64,000 bases of DNA from Sphingomonas panacis (GCF_001717955.1 NZ_CP014168.1:4867501-4931500), one strand, 5' to 3'. Counted from the stretch's first letter, positions 20,713 through 32,680 are shown. Translations and numbers: made by a program. Notes: generated by a model not told the origin, from the sequence alone.

Positions 20713-21567
20713 TTAGCCCTTCTTCTTCGCGTGACGCGACCGGATGATCATCTTGTCGGTCGACTTGTTGTGACGGGTGCGCGCACCCTTCGTCGGCTTG
20801 CCCCACGGCGTGACCGGATGACGGCCACCCGAAGTCCGGCCTTCACCACCGCCGTGCGGATGGTCGACCGGGTTCTTCGCGACGCCGCGCGTCAGCGGGC
20901 GCTTGCCGAGCCAGCGGTTGCGGCCGGCCTTGGCGAGATTGGTGTTGCCGTTGTCGGGGTTCGACACCGCACCGATCGTCGCCATGCAGCCTGCGTGGAT
21001 ATAGCGCTGCTCGCCCGAGTTCAGGCGAACCATCACCATGCCCTTGTCGCGACCGACGACCTGCACATAGGTGCCGGCCGAACGTGCGAGCTGACCACCC
21101 TTGCCGGGCTTCATCTCGACGTTGTGGACGATCGTACCGACCGGAATCTGGCCGAGCTCCATCGCGTTGCCGGGCTTCACGTCGGTCTTCTTGTCCGCGA
21201 TCACCTTATCGCCAACGGCGAGGCGCTGCGGCGCGATGATGTAGGCGACTTCGCCGCCCTCGGCAGCCGAGCCGCCGTTATAGCCGATCAGCGCGATGAA
21301 AGCCGTGCGGTTGGGATCATATTCGATCCGCTCGACCGTACCCTCGACGCCCCAGTTGCGGCGCTTGAAATCGATGATCCGATAGCGCTGCTTGTGGCCG
21401 CCGGCGATGCCGCGCGAGGTGACATGGCCCTTGTTGTTGCGGCCACCGGTCTTGCGCTTGCCTTCGGTCAGCGCCTTGACGGGGCCGCCCTTGTGCAGGC
21501 CGGAACGGTCGACCAGGATGAGACCACGCCGCGCCGGGCTCGTCGGGTTATAATGTTTCAATGCCAT
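20713..21567 (-). CDS. rplB: 50S ribosomal protein L2
   Basis: 284 residues. Needed for subunit association and peptidyl-transferase integrity. [18 protein letters not shown] start; [20 protein letters not shown]; the catalytic-centre loop with its conserved His appears in [20 protein letters not shown]. Slightly longer than E. coli L2 (273). Confidence 0.98.
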   Translation of the reverse strand: MALKHYNPTSPARRGLILVDRSGLHKGGPVKALTEGKRKTGGRNNKGHVTSRGIAGGHKQRYRIIDFKRRNWGVEGTVERIEYDPNRTAFIALIGYNGGSAAEGGEVAYIIAPQRLAVGDKVIADKKTDVKPGNAMELGQIPVGTIVHNVEMKPGKGGQLARSAGTYVQVVGRDKGMVMVRLNSGEQRYIHAGCMATIGAVSNPDNGNTNLAKAGRNRWLGKRPLTRGVAKNPVDHPHGGGEGRTSGGRHPVTPWGKPTKGARTRHNKSTDKMIIRSRHAKKKG

Positions 21568-21571
21568 CGGA

Positions 21572-21886
21572 TCAGATCCCCGTCGTCACGTCGATGGACT
21601 GGCCGTCCTTCAACGTCACGATCGCTTTCTTGACGTCGGAGCGCGTATAGTCCGCGCCCTTCCACTTCTTGGTCTTGCCCTTCTGGACAATGGTGTTCAC
21701 GCCAGTGACGTTCACCCCGAACAGCGCCTCGACCGCAGCCTTGATTTCAGGCTTGGTGGCGTCGTTCGCAACCTTGAACACGACGGCGTTGTGCTCGGAG
21801 AGCAGGGTCGCCTTTTCGGTGATGTGCGGCGCAACGATCACGTCGTAATGACGGACCGCGATATCGCCCTTCTGCTTCTTAGCCAT
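21572..21886 (-). CDS. rplW: 50S ribosomal protein L23
   Basis: 104 residues. Exit-site protein that docks trigger factor and [23 protein letters not shown] and [19 protein letters not shown] are typical. ATG 21886 overlaps the end of rplD by 8 bp; the alternative at 21910 would overlap further and adds no conserved residues. Confidence 0.97.
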   Translation of the reverse strand: MAKKQKGDIAVRHYDVIVAPHITEKATLLSEHNAVVFKVANDATKPEIKAAVEALFGVNVTGVNTIVQKGKTKKWKGADYTRSDVKKAIVTLKDGQSIDVTTGI

Positions 21887-22505
21887 TGAAGCGCGCCTCC
21901 AGCTTTTCAACGGCAGCGCGGGTGAGAACCAGCGTGTCGTGCTTCAGAATGTCATAGACGTTGGCGCCGGCGGCCGGCAGCACGTTGATCGTCGAGAGGT
22001 TGCCAGCGGCGAGAACGAACGTCGTCTCAACCGTGTCACCGTCGATGACCAGCGCGGTCTTGCCGGTGCCGAGCTTGGCCCAGTCGGCGATCAGCGTCTT
22101 GGTCTTGCCCTCGGCAACCGCGAGGCTGTCGAGGATCACCAGCGAGCCAGCCTTGGCGTGGCTGCTGAGCGCCATCTTGAGACCCAGCGCGCGGATCTTC
22201 TTGTTCAGCGACGGATTGAAGTCGCGGGTCCGTTGACCGTGCGCCTTACCACCACCGACGAAGATCGGAGCGCGGCGATCGCCGTGACGTGCCGTACCGC
22301 CGCCCTTCTGGCGACCGAACTTCTTGCCGGTGCGGGCAACGTCGGCGCGCTCGCGCGTGCCGCTTGCGGTCGCACGACGCTTTTCAAGCTGCCAGGTGAC
22401 GACGCGGTGCAGGATGTCGCCGCGCGGATCGAGGCCGAAGACCTCGTCGTTGAGCTCGATATCGCTTTCCGCGGTATCGGCGAAGGATTGAAGCTTAACC
22501 TTCAC
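21879..22505 (-). CDS. rplD: 50S ribosomal protein L4
   Basis: 208 residues. Tunnel-lining assembly protein; in E. coli also the S10-operon autorepressor. [20 protein letters not shown] and [20 protein letters not shown] (the extended tunnel loop) are conserved. No L4-dependent attenuator can be identified in the short rpsJ upstream region. Confidence 0.98.
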   Translation of the reverse strand: MKVKLQSFADTAESDIELNDEVFGLDPRGDILHRVVTWQLEKRRATASGTRERADVARTGKKFGRQKGGGTARHGDRRAPIFVGGGKAHGQRTRDFNPSLNKKIRALGLKMALSSHAKAGSLVILDSLAVAEGKTKTLIADWAKLGTGKTALVIDGDTVETTFVLAAGNLSTINVLPAAGANVYDILKHDTLVLTRAAVEKLEARFNG

Positions 22506-22507
22506 GA

Positions 22508-23263
22508 TCAGCCCTCCTGGCCGTCGGTGGCCGCTGCGTCGTCCACCGTTTCGGCGGGCGTCTCTGCGGGCGCATCGTTGTTGTTCTGAGCGGCCTTGAG
22601 GCCGGCGGGATACGGAGCAGCCTCGGGGCGTGCGATCTTGACCGCGTCCTTGACGAGCAGCCAGCCGCCCTTCGAGCCAGGCACCGAGCCCTTGACGAAG
22701 ATCAGGCCGCGCTCGACGTCGGTCGAAACGATCTCGAGGTTCTGCTGGGTGCGCTGCGCATCACCCATGTGGCCGGCCATCTTCTTGTTCTTGAAGACCT
22801 TGCCCGGATCCTGACGCTGGCCGGTCGAACCGAGCGAGCGGTGCGACACCGAGACGCCGTGGGTGGCGCGAAGGCCGCCGAAGCCCCAGCGCTTCATGCC
22901 GCCCTGGAAGCCCTTGCCCTGCGTGTACCCCTGAACGTCGACGATCTGGCCAGCGACATAGTGATCGGCCGAAATCTCGGCGCCGACCTCGAGGACGGCG
23001 TCCTCGGCGACACGGAATTCGCGGACGATCGCTTTGGGCTCGACTTCGGCTTTGCCGAAGTGGCCGCGCTGCGGCTTGGCGACATTCTTTGCTTTAGCAA
23101 CGCCGGCACCCAACTGGACGGCGACATACCCATCACGATCGGCCTCGCGAACGGCCACGACCTGGAGATTGTCGAGCTGCAGAACGGTTACCGGCACATG
23201 CCGACCATCGTCCTGGAACAGACGCGTCATCCCCAATTTCTTCGCGATCACGCCAGTGCGCAT
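22508..23263 (-). CDS. rplC: 50S ribosomal protein L3
   Basis: 251 residues. [20 protein letters not shown] is the usual alphaproteobacterial start and is preceded by AAAGGGA; an upstream ATG at 23281 is possible but less typical. [20 protein letters not shown] and [20 protein letters not shown] surround the peptidyl-transferase-proximal loop. A C-terminal tail of about 35 residues rich in Ala, Glu, Pro and Asp ([19 protein letters not shown]) exceeds E. coli L3 (209). Confidence 0.97.
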   Translation of the reverse strand: MRTGVIAKKLGMTRLFQDDGRHVPVTVLQLDNLQVVAVREADRDGYVAVQLGAGVAKAKNVAKPQRGHFGKAEVEPKAIVREFRVAEDAVLEVGAEISADHYVAGQIVDVQGYTQGKGFQGGMKRWGFGGLRATHGVSVSHRSLGSTGQRQDPGKVFKNKKMAGHMGDAQRTQQNLEIVSTDVERGLIFVKGSVPGSKGGWLLVKDAVKIARPEAAPYPAGLKAAQNNNDAPAETPAETVDDAAATDGQEG

Positions 23264-23470
23264 GATCTGATCCCTTTCCATAACAGAGGCACGCCACGGA
23301 CGATTCCGTAGCGTGCGTGCTCAACCCGAAAACATTTATACTGCGTCGGCCCCGACCCGGGCTGGCGCCTCCTGAAAGCAGGAGGCATGTCGGGGGACGC
23401 AGACCCGGACAAGTCCGGCGGTATCCCTATCTGCCCCGGTTACGGGGCCGAATCTCTTGGAGCGGCGCGT

Positions 23471-23779
23471 TTACGCGAGCTTGATCTCAACGTCAACACC
23501 AGCAGCGAGGTCGAGCTTCATCAGCGCGTCCACCGTCTGCGGGGTCGGCTGCACGATGTCGAGCAGGCGCTTGTAGGTACGCGTCTCGAACTGCTCGCGC
23601 GACTTCTTGTCGATGTGCGGGCCGCGGTTGACCGTGAACTTGTCGATGTGAGTCGGCAAAGGAATCGGGCCACGGATGAGTGCGCCGGTGCGACGGGCGG
23701 TGTCGGCGATGTCGCCGGCAGCCTGATCGAGCACGCGATGATCGAACGCCTTAAGGCGAATGCGGATGTTGCTGTCCAT
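23471..23779 (-). CDS. rpsJ: 30S ribosomal protein S10
   Basis: 102 residues. Small-subunit head protein and NusE antitermination factor. [20 protein letters not shown] start and [20 protein letters not shown] loop. It is the first gene of the S10 operon: the gap to rplC is 207 bp and the gap to tuf is 194 bp with a terminator. The upstream start at 23791 adds only MVGY. Confidence 0.97.
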   Translation of the reverse strand: MDSNIRIRLKAFDHRVLDQAAGDIADTARRTGALIRGPIPLPTHIDKFTVNRGPHIDKKSREQFETRTYKRLLDIVQPTPQTVDALMKLDLAAGVDVEIKLA

Positions 23780-23913
23780 GTACCCTACCAATGCGAAAGA
23801 GCGGGGTGACTTTCCCCGACCGCGAGACCGGCAATCGCCGGGACTCGGGCCGAAGGGCCACCGCTGGTTGTTCAGTTCAAAACCGGAGGCGGGCCATTAC
23901 AGCGGCCTCCTAC

Positions 23914-23964
23914 AAAAAGCAACCGCCCGCGCCTCCAGGGAGGCACGGGCGGCGACTTTTTTTT
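23914..23964. terminator. Bidirectional intrinsic terminator downstream of tuf
   Basis: The stem CGCCCGCGCCTC / GAGGCACGGGCG (23924-23951, one mismatch) has AAAAA on its left (23914-23918) and a T8 run on its right (23957-23964), so it can end transcription on either strand. Reading leftwards from tuf it separates the str operon from the S10 operon. Confidence 0.85.
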
Positions 23965-23973
23965 AGCGTGAGA

Positions 23974-25167
23974 TTACTTCGTGATACCGCTGACGATACC
24001 CGAACCAACCGTGCGACCGCCCTCGCGGATCGTGAAGCGCTGGCCCACGTCCATGGCGATCGGTGCGATCAGCTTCACGCCGAGTGCGATGTTGTCGCCA
24101 GGCATGACCATCTCGGTGCCCTCGGGCAGCTCGACGGTGCCGGTCACGTCCGTGGTACGGAAGTAGAACTGCGGACGATAGTTGGCGAAGAACGGCGTGT
24201 GACGGCCACCCTCGTCCTTCGACAGCACGTACACTTCCGACGAAAAGTCGGTGTGCGGCTTGATCGAGCCGGGCTTGCAGAGAACCTGGCCACGCTCGAC
24301 CTCTTCACGGCCGACGCCGCGGATCAGCGCGCCGATGTTGTCGCCTGCCTGGCCCTGGTCGAGCAGCTTGCGGAACATTTCGACGCCCGTGACGGTGGTC
24401 TTGCGAACCGCCGGGTGAATGCCGACGATCTCGACTTCCTCGCCGACCTTCACGATGCCGGTCTCGACGCGGCCGGTGACGACCGTGCCACGACCCGAGA
24501 TCGAGAACACGTCTTCGATCGGCATCATGAACGGCTTGTCGAGCGGACGCTCGGGCTGCGGCAGATAGGTGTCGACCGCTTCCATCAGCTTCAGAACGGC
24601 GTCATGGCCGATTTCCGGCGTGACGTCGTTGAGCGCAGCAACAGCCGAACCCTGAATGACGGGGATGTTGTCACCGTCGAAATCATACGACGAGAGCAGC
24701 TCGCGGATTTCCAGCTCGACGAGCTCGAGGATTTCGGCGTCGTCGACCAGATCGACCTTGTTCATGAACACGACCATCGTCGGCACACCGACCTGACGGG
24801 CGAGCAGGATGTGCTCGCGGGTCTGCGGCATCGGGCCGTCGGTCGCCGAAACGACGAGGATCGCGCCGTCCATCTGCGCCGCGCCGGTGATCATGTTCTT
24901 CACATAATCGGCGTGACCCGGGCAATCGACGTGCGCGTAGTGGCGTGCCAGCGTCTCGTACTCGACGTGTGCGGTCGAGATCGTGATGCCGCGCTCGCGC
25001 TCCTCAGGAGCCTTGTCGATGTTGGCATAGCTGGTGAACGTGGCGCCGCCGGTCTCGGCCAGAACCTTCGTGATCGCTGCCGTGAGCGAGGTCTTACCAT
25101 GATCGACGTGACCGATGGTGCCGATGTTGAGATGCGGCTTAGTCCGCTCGAACTTTGCTTTAGCCAT
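23974..25167 (-). CDS. tuf: Elongation factor Tu
   Basis: 397 residues. GTPase delivering aminoacyl-tRNA. G1 [13 protein letters not shown], switch I with [14 protein letters not shown]3 [16 protein letters not shown]4 NKVD, and C-terminal [10 protein letters not shown]. It lies 161 bp after fusA. This is the only tuf copy in the window; a second copy elsewhere is common in related bacteria. Confidence 0.98.
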   Translation of the reverse strand: MAKAKFERTKPHLNIGTIGHVDHGKTSLTAAITKVLAETGGATFTSYANIDKAPEERERGITISTAHVEYETLARHYAHVDCPGHADYVKNMITGAAQMDGAILVVSATDGPMPQTREHILLARQVGVPTMVVFMNKVDLVDDAEILELVELEIRELLSSYDFDGDNIPVIQGSAVAALNDVTPEIGHDAVLKLMEAVDTYLPQPERPLDKPFMMPIEDVFSISGRGTVVTGRVETGIVKVGEEVEIVGIHPAVRKTTVTGVEMFRKLLDQGQAGDNIGALIRGVGREEVERGQVLCKPGSIKPHTDFSSEVYVLSKDEGGRHTPFFANYRPQFYFRTTDVTGTVELPEGTEMVMPGDNIALGVKLIAPIAMDVGQRFTIREGGRTVGSGIVSGITK

Positions 25168-25328
25168 GATTCCCTACCTTAATTGATCGTTTCCGTGCCG
25201 GGATTGCCGCGCGAAAGCGGCCCCATAGCGGCTCAAAATGAATTGCGCCAGCCCTGCGTGCATCAGCATGCAACGTCAAGCGCCTTGTGGATCGGCACGC
25301 GGGCCTGAGCGCCGCGTGCCGGCCCACG

Positions 25329-27425
<2,097 letters not shown>

Positions 27426-27613
27426 GATGCGTCACTCCTGGGTGCCTGGACGGCGGTAAAAACGGGCGGCGGGAGGGTTCCCGAACGCGCCACGCCGCGC
27501 GATAGCGGCTGGACGCGGACGGTGGAATACAAATGTGGGGGCGAGACCTCCCGGCCTCGCCACCCATATAAGGGATCACGACAGGTCTTACAAACCCGCC
27601 ATGATCGGTATGC

Positions 27614-28084
27614 TTACCAGCGGTAGTGCGAGAAGGCGCGGTTGGCTTCCGCCATACGGTGCGTGTCTTCGCGCTTCTTCACCGCGTTGCCGCGGTTGTT
27701 CGACGCGTCGAGCAGCTCGCCCGAGAGCCGTGCCGACATGGTGTTCTCGCTGCGCGAGCGCGCTGCGGTGATCAGCCAGCGGATCGCAAGGGCCTGCGCA
27801 CGCTCGGGACGAACCTCGACCGGCACCTGGTACGTCGCACCACCGACACGGCGGCTGCGGACCTCGATGCCCGGCTTCACGTTCGCCAGCGCGTCGTGGA
27901 ACACGCCGATCGGGTCTTTCTTCGCACGCTGCTCGACAGTGGCGAGCGCGGTGTAGACGATCCCTTCGGCGACGGACTTCTTGCCGTCCAGCATCACGCT
28001 GTTCATGAACTTGGAGAGAACCTCGTCCCCGTACTGGGGATCAGGCAGGATGACCCGCTTTTCGGGCCTGCGACGACGTGCCAT
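27614..28084 (-). CDS. rpsG: 30S ribosomal protein S7
   Basis: 156 residues. Initiates head assembly and, in E. coli, represses the str operon. [20 protein letters not shown] start and [26 protein letters not shown] core ([20 protein letters not shown] here), ending [10 protein letters not shown]. The long C-terminal helix seen in E. coli S7 is complete. Confidence 0.98.
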   Translation of the reverse strand: MARRRRPEKRVILPDPQYGDEVLSKFMNSVMLDGKKSVAEGIVYTALATVEQRAKKDPIGVFHDALANVKPGIEVRSRRVGGATYQVPVEVRPERAQALAIRWLITAARSRSENTMSARLSGELLDASNNRGNAVKKREDTHRMAEANRAFSHYRW

Positions 28085-28145
28085 TTCAAATTCCTTATCT
28101 GTGCTTCAGCTAATCCGGAACACGTCCGGGGCTTACTCTGGCGAG

Positions 28146-28517
28146 TTACTTAGGACGCTTGGCGCCGTACTTCGAACGCGACTGCTTGCGATCCTTGACG
28201 CCCTGTGTGTCGAGCACACCGCGCAGAACGTGGTAGCGCACGCCGGGAAGATCGCGAACGCGGCCGCCGCGGATCAGCACGACCGAGTGCTCCTGCAGGT
28301 TGTGGCCCTCGCCCGGGATGTAGCTGATGACTTCGCGCTGGTTGGTCAGGCGGACCTTGGCCACCTTGCGCAGCGCCGAGTTCGGCTTCTTCGGGGTCGT
28401 CGTGTAGACGCGCGTGCAAACGCCGCGCTTCTGAGGATTGGCTTCCATCGCAGGAACCTTGGACTTGGCTTTCTGCGGATCGCGGCCCTTGCGGACCAAC
28501 TGGTTGATCGTCGGCAT
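28146..28517 (-). CDS. rpsL: 30S ribosomal protein S12, Arg88 variant
   Basis: 123 residues. Decoding-centre protein. [20 protein letters not shown] start. Lys43 is present ([12 protein letters not shown]), but residue 88 is Arg in [13 protein letters not shown], where most bacteria have Lys; I confirmed this from the codon (CGC). Lys88-to-Arg is a classical streptomycin-resistance change. Asp89, the methylthiolation site in E. coli, is retained. First gene of the str operon, with a leader of about 165 nt holding a hairpin. Confidence 0.98.
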   Translation of the reverse strand: MPTINQLVRKGRDPQKAKSKVPAMEANPQKRGVCTRVYTTTPKKPNSALRKVAKVRLTNQREVISYIPGEGHNLQEHSVVLIRGGRVRDLPGVRYHVLRGVLDTQGVKDRKQSRSKYGAKRPK

Positions 28518-28589
28518 GAATCTCTTCACCTTGGAATATTGGTTACTTTGCTGGAGCCATTACGCCCCCCCGAACAATTTGGGGAATAC

Positions 28590-28628
28590 AAAAGGGCCTT
28601 CGAGAATCGTGTGATTCCCCCTGGCCCT
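28590..28628 (-). terminator. Attenuator-like hairpin in the rpsL leader
   Basis: On the minus strand AGGGCC...GGCCCT (28628-28593) closes an arm that also contains GAATC-N4-GATTC, followed by TTTTGTATT. It lies between the predicted promoter (28692-28720) and rpsL (start 28517), the arrangement of a leader attenuator. The stem is modest (6 bp plus 5 bp) and the U-tract short. Confidence 0.45.
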
Positions 28629-28691
28629 GAATGCATCCAGCAATGTTCAAGCACCCACACGAGAGTGTTAGTCCTCATGCGAGCAGCGGCG

Positions 28692-28720
28692 CCTATACAA
28701 GCGGACTCGAATACGGTCAA
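28692..28720 (-). promoter_or_regulatory. Predicted sigma-70 promoter of the str operon
   Basis: Minus strand: -35 TTGACC (28720-28715), a 17-bp spacer, and -10 TATAGG (28697-28692). Predicted start near 28685 gives a leader of about 165 nt to rpsL. It is the best promoter-like match in the 28518-28856 gap, which holds no gene and otherwise only the leader hairpin and the upstream region of trhO. Confidence 0.6.
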
Positions 28721-28856
28721 TGCCACGGGCGACGCCGTGCATCGCCCCGGCGGCGTTGCATGGCCCGGCACCCCGCTCGCCCCAGATCCGGTGCCCGGCC
28801 TGCACCGGCGACGCGACTTTTGACGGCACCCGGCAAACTATTCTAGCGAGCGGCCG

Positions 28857-29801
28857 ATGACCACCCCCCTGCCCGTTCGCGTCGCCGCTCTGTACCGATT
28901 CGCCCGATTCGACGACCCCGCCGCGCTGCGCGCATCGCTGTACGATCTCTGCGCGCGGCGCGGCGTGAAGGGCACGCTGCTGCTCGCCCGCGAGGGGATC
29001 AACGGCACGATCGCGGGCAGCGATGCCGCGATCGAGGACCTCGTCGCAGCGATCCGCGCCCTGCCGGGTTGCGCGGAAGCCGAGATCAAGTTCGCGCGTG
29101 CCGCCGAGATGCCGTTCCACCGGCTCAAGGTCCGGCTCAAGCGCGAGATCGTGACGATGGGCGAACCCGAGATCGATCCGCTCGAAGATGTCGGCACCTA
29201 TGTCGCGCCCGCCGAGTGGAACGCGCTGATCGCACGCCCCGATACGGTGGTGATCGACACCCGCAACGCTTACGAGGTGCGCGTCGGCAGCTTCACCGGT
29301 GCACTCGACCCTGGCACCGACACGTTCAGCGATTTCCCCGGCTGGTTCCGCGAACACAAGCAGGACCTCGCGGGCAAGACGATCGCGATGTTCTGCACCG
29401 GTGGCATCCGCTGCGAAAAGGCGACCGCGTTCGTCAAGGCGCAGGGCTTCGATTCGGTGTTCCACCTGCATGGCGGCATCCTCAAATATCTCGAGGAGGT
29501 GCCCGCCGCCGAGAGCCGCTGGCAGGGTGAATGCTTCGTGTTCGACGAACGCGTCGCGGTCGGCCACGGCCTCGCGCCCGGCAGCCACGCGCTGTGCCGC
29601 GCATGCCGTATGCCGGTCAGCCCTGAGGATCGGGCCTCGCCGCTGTACGAGGAAGGGGTGAGTTGCCCCGCCTGCCACGGTACGCGCGACGCCACCAAAC
29701 GGGCCAATCTGGCCGAACGCCACCGCCAGGTGAAACTCGCCGAGTCGCGTGGCGAGGCGCATGTCGGTGCGACCGCTGCAAAGCGCGGCACGCTTTCTTG
29801 A
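28857..29801 (+). CDS. trhO: tRNA uridine-34 hydroxylase, rhodanese-domain protein (TrhO/YceA family)
   Basis: 314 residues. The N-terminal UPF0176-type domain (about 1-95, with GTLLLAREGINGTIAG) precedes a rhodanese domain (about 125-220) with the active-site Cys in MFCTGGIRCEKA and a second Cys close by. The C-terminal segment has paired cysteines (CRAC and CPAC) that could bind a metal. Family members make 5-hydroxyuridine at the tRNA wobble position using O2. It is divergent from rpsL and convergent with proS, separated from proS by a palindrome. Confidence 0.92.
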   Translation: MTTPLPVRVAALYRFARFDDPAALRASLYDLCARRGVKGTLLLAREGINGTIAGSDAAIEDLVAAIRALPGCAEAEIKFARAAEMPFHRLKVRLKREIVTMGEPEIDPLEDVGTYVAPAEWNALIARPDTVVIDTRNAYEVRVGSFTGALDPGTDTFSDFPGWFREHKQDLAGKTIAMFCTGGIRCEKATAFVKAQGFDSVFHLHGGILKYLEEVPAAESRWQGECFVFDERVAVGHGLAPGSHALCRACRMPVSPEDRASPLYEEGVSCPACHGTRDATKRANLAERHRQVKLAESRGEAHVGATAAKRGTLS

Positions 29802-29823
29802 GGGCGTAGGTAAAAGCCATACA

Positions 29824-29851
29824 CGTCGCCCCGGCCTTCGCCGGGGCGACG
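29824..29851. repeat. CGTCGCCCCGGC palindrome between trhO and proS
   Basis: An 11-bp perfect stem with a four-base loop (GTCGCCCCGGC-CTTC-GCCGGGGCGAC). It is the inverted counterpart of the palindrome at 6211-6234. Its position between convergent genes means it could serve as a rho-less transcript end or 3' stabiliser for both, although there is no U-tract. Confidence 0.6.
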
Positions 29852-29855
29852 GTGG

Positions 29856-31391
29856 TTAGTAAGACCGTCCGACGATCACCCGCTCCACCGCCGCGTCACC
29901 AGTGAACACACATGCGCCATCGACCGGCGCGGCATTGGCGGGAACGTTGCGCAGCGTCAGCTTGAGCGCCTTCAAACGCTCGACCACTTTCTCAAGTGCA
30001 GGGCCGGTCGGCTTCGACCATTGCACTTCGAGGAAGCCGGGGTTCTTCACGCCCTCCGCGAAGAACGCCTCGACGCCGGCGAAATCGGTCACGTCGCGCA
30101 CGATGTTGGCGTCGAGCCGCGCCTTGGCGTCCGCGTAGAGCGCCTGCTGGATTTCGGCGAGCATCGCCGCCGCGCCGGCGACGAAATCGCCCTTGGCGAC
30201 CACCGCGCTGTCGAGCTTTCCGTCCCCGCGGTACAGCCGGTCGCGGCGGATCACCGAGACGTTGCCGCCCGCCACGTCGCGGCCGCCGACCTCGATTACA
30301 ATCGGCGCGCCCTTCTTCACCCAGCCCCACCGCTTGGTCGCAGCCTTGACCGCCTTGAGATCGAGCAAGGCGCGCACCGGCTCGCCGAGCGCGCTCAACG
30401 CACCCAGTTCGGCGCGCAACGCCTTGCAATACTCGACGATCGCCGCATCCTCGGGCTGGTCGCGCAGCATCGGCACGATCACGACCTGCCAGGGCGCGAC
30501 ACGCGGCGGCACGCGCAGGCCGTCGTCATCGCCGTGGACCATGATGAGCCCGCCGATCATCCGCGTCGATACGCCCCAGCTCGTCGTGTGCGCCAGCTCG
30601 ACCTGACCTTCGGCATTCTGGAAGGTGATGTTCTGCGCCTTCGAGAAATTGGTACCGAGGAAATGCGAGGTGCCCGCCTGGAGCGCCTTGCCGTCCTGCA
30701 TCATCGCCTCGATCGAATAGGTCGCGACCGCGCCGGGGAAGCGCTCGTTCTCGGGCTTCTCACCGGCGATCACCGGGAGCGCGACGCAATCCTCGGCGAA
30801 TTCACGATAGACTTCGAGCATGCGCAGGGTTTCCTCGCGCGCTTCGGCTTCGCTGGCGTGCGCGGTATGGCCTTCCTGCCACAGGAACTCGGCGGTGCGC
30901 AGGAACATGCGCGTGCGCATTTCCCAGCGCACCACATTCGCCCATTGGTTGATGAGCACCGGCAGATCGCGCCACGATTGGACCCAGCGCGCGAAGGCGG
31001 TGCCGATCACCGTCTCCGACGTCGGGCGCACGACGAGCGGCTCCTCCAGCTTGGCGGATGGATCGGGGATCAGGCCACCCTTGCCGTCCGAGATCAGCCG
31101 GTGGTGGGTGACGACTGCCATTTCCTTGGCGAAGCCGTCGACATGCTCGGCCTCCTTCTCGAAATAGGAGAGCGGGATGAACAGCGGGAAATAGCAATTC
31201 TCATGCCCCGTCGCCTTGATGCGATCGTCGAGCAGCCGCTGCATCCGTTCCCAGATGCCATAGCCCCACGGGCGGATCACCATGCAGCCGCGCACCCCCG
31301 ATTCCTCGGCCATGTCGGCCTCGGTGATGACGGTCTGATACCAGGCGGCGAAATCGGCTTCGCGCGAGACGGAAAGGGCGTGCTTTATCAT
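29856..31391 (-). CDS. proS: Prolyl-tRNA synthetase, archaeal/eukaryal-like (ProS type 3)
   Basis: 511 residues. Charges tRNA-Pro. Class II core: motif 1 region GCMVIRPWGYGIWERMQRLL, motif 2 RWEMRTRMFLRTAEFLWQEG, motif 3 GLRVPPRVAPWQVVIVP. There is no bacterial editing insertion between motifs 2 and 3. A C-terminal extension ends in the conserved terminal Tyr (RVIVGRSY), as in archaeal/eukaryal enzymes. The start MIKHALSVSREADFAAWYQT at 31391 fits the family. Type assignment is by architecture and motif reading only. Confidence 0.95.
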   Translation of the reverse strand: MIKHALSVSREADFAAWYQTVITEADMAEESGVRGCMVIRPWGYGIWERMQRLLDDRIKATGHENCYFPLFIPLSYFEKEAEHVDGFAKEMAVVTHHRLISDGKGGLIPDPSAKLEEPLVVRPTSETVIGTAFARWVQSWRDLPVLINQWANVVRWEMRTRMFLRTAEFLWQEGHTAHASEAEAREETLRMLEVYREFAEDCVALPVIAGEKPENERFPGAVATYSIEAMMQDGKALQAGTSHFLGTNFSKAQNITFQNAEGQVELAHTTSWGVSTRMIGGLIMVHGDDDGLRVPPRVAPWQVVIVPMLRDQPEDAAIVEYCKALRAELGALSALGEPVRALLDLKAVKAATKRWGWVKKGAPIVIEVGGRDVAGGNVSVIRRDRLYRGDGKLDSAVVAKGDFVAGAAAMLAEIQQALYADAKARLDANIVRDVTDFAGVEAFFAEGVKNPGFLEVQWSKPTGPALEKVVERLKALKLTLRNVPANAAPVDGACVFTGDAAVERVIVGRSY

Positions 31392-31612
31392 GGTGCGCGC
31401 CGATAGCGCCTGGCCGCGCCCGCGTCACCCCCCGCCCCGGCTCAATCGAAGGCGTGAACCGCCGCTCATCGGACGGCCTTCGGTGTCACCGCTGGCGCGA
31501 GCCACTCCAAACCTCTGTATAGTTGTAAAACATCAAGGCTGGGGTGATCCGGGTACACGCAAAGGTTCATCCACGTGCGAAACTACGGAAAGCCAGAATG
31601 ACGAGGCCATCG

Positions 31613-32680
31613 ATGAAGAAGCAGCTTCTGCCCGCCGCGCTGATCGCGGTTGCGGTGGGCGGATCGGCGACCGCTTTCGCCTGGACCGCAGGCGTCATCG
31701 GCCCGCGCCGGGTGAGCGGCGGTACCATCGCCAACGCGCTCGAATATAACCTCGGCGGAGCCAAGACCGGTTATCGCCGCGCGCATGCCAAGGGAATCTG
31801 CTTCGCGGGCGATTTCCGCGCGAACGGCGCCGGCGCGGCACTGGCGGGGGCGAGCGTGTTGAAGCGGGGCGATACTCCGGTGATCGGCCGGTTTTCGCTT
31901 GGCGGTGGCAATCCGCTGGCGACTGACGGGCGCACCGTATTTCATGCGATGGCGCTGTTGCTGAGGACTCCCGATCGGCAGGAATGGCGGATGGCGCTGG
32001 ACGACACGCCAATCTTCCCGGTGGCGACACCGGAGGATTTCGTCGCCCTGCAATATGCCAGCCGGCCCGACCCCAAGACCGGCAAGCCCGACCCGAAGCT
32101 GATGGGCGCGTTCATCAAGCAGCACCCCGAGACCAAGGCGTTTCAGGACTATCTGGCGAAGGCCGTGCTGCCCGACAGCTTCGGCAACGCGCCCTATTAC
32201 AGCATCAATGCGTTCCGCTTCACCGATCCCTCCGGCACGACCCGGCTGGTGCGCTGGCAGTTCGTCCCCGAGACGCCGCTCCACGGACTCGACAAGGACA
32301 CGCTCGCCAATTTGCCAAGGGATTATCTGGTCGATGCGTTCATCGCGCGCACCCGGCACACGCCCTCGCGGTGGCATCTCCAGTTGATTGTCGCCAATCC
32401 GGGCGATGTCACCGATCGCGCCACCGTGGCATGGAGCGGGCCGCACCGCACGATCGACGCCGGCGTGCTGACCATCGACCGGGCACAGACCGAGGAGCAG
32501 GGCGTTTGCCGCGACCTCAACTTCGATCCCACGATTCTTCCGCCCGGCATCGCGATCTCCGACGATCCGCTGCTGCCGGCGCGATCGAAGGCCTATGCGA
32601 CATCGTTCACACGCCGCGCCGGCGAGGGGCCTGGCCCGAGCGCGGCCGGCCACGACTTCGCCCGACAGGGAGCACGATGA
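31613..32680 (+). CDS. Exported catalase-family peroxidase (SrpA-like mini-catalase)
   Basis: 355 residues. A signal peptide (MKKQLLPAALIAVAVGGSAT) exports it. The heme-catalase core is reduced: distal His58 in RAHAKGICFAGDF, conserved Asn in SLGGGNP, and the proximal heme-ligand Tyr in the R-x-x-x-Y motif ARSKAYATS near the C-terminus. Family members lack the flavodoxin-like and arm regions of true catalases and act mainly as peroxidases on H2O2 and organic peroxides. ATG 31613 follows GAGG; ATG 31598 is an alternative. The stop overlaps the ATG of the cytochrome b561 gene, so the pair is co-translated. Confidence 0.92.
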   Translation: MKKQLLPAALIAVAVGGSATAFAWTAGVIGPRRVSGGTIANALEYNLGGAKTGYRRAHAKGICFAGDFRANGAGAALAGASVLKRGDTPVIGRFSLGGGNPLATDGRTVFHAMALLLRTPDRQEWRMALDDTPIFPVATPEDFVALQYASRPDPKTGKPDPKLMGAFIKQHPETKAFQDYLAKAVLPDSFGNAPYYSINAFRFTDPSGTTRLVRWQFVPETPLHGLDKDTLANLPRDYLVDAFIARTRHTPSRWHLQLIVANPGDVTDRATVAWSGPHRTIDAGVLTIDRAQTEEQGVCRDLNFDPTILPPGIAISDDPLLPARSKAYATSFTRRAGEGPGPSAAGHDFARQGAR

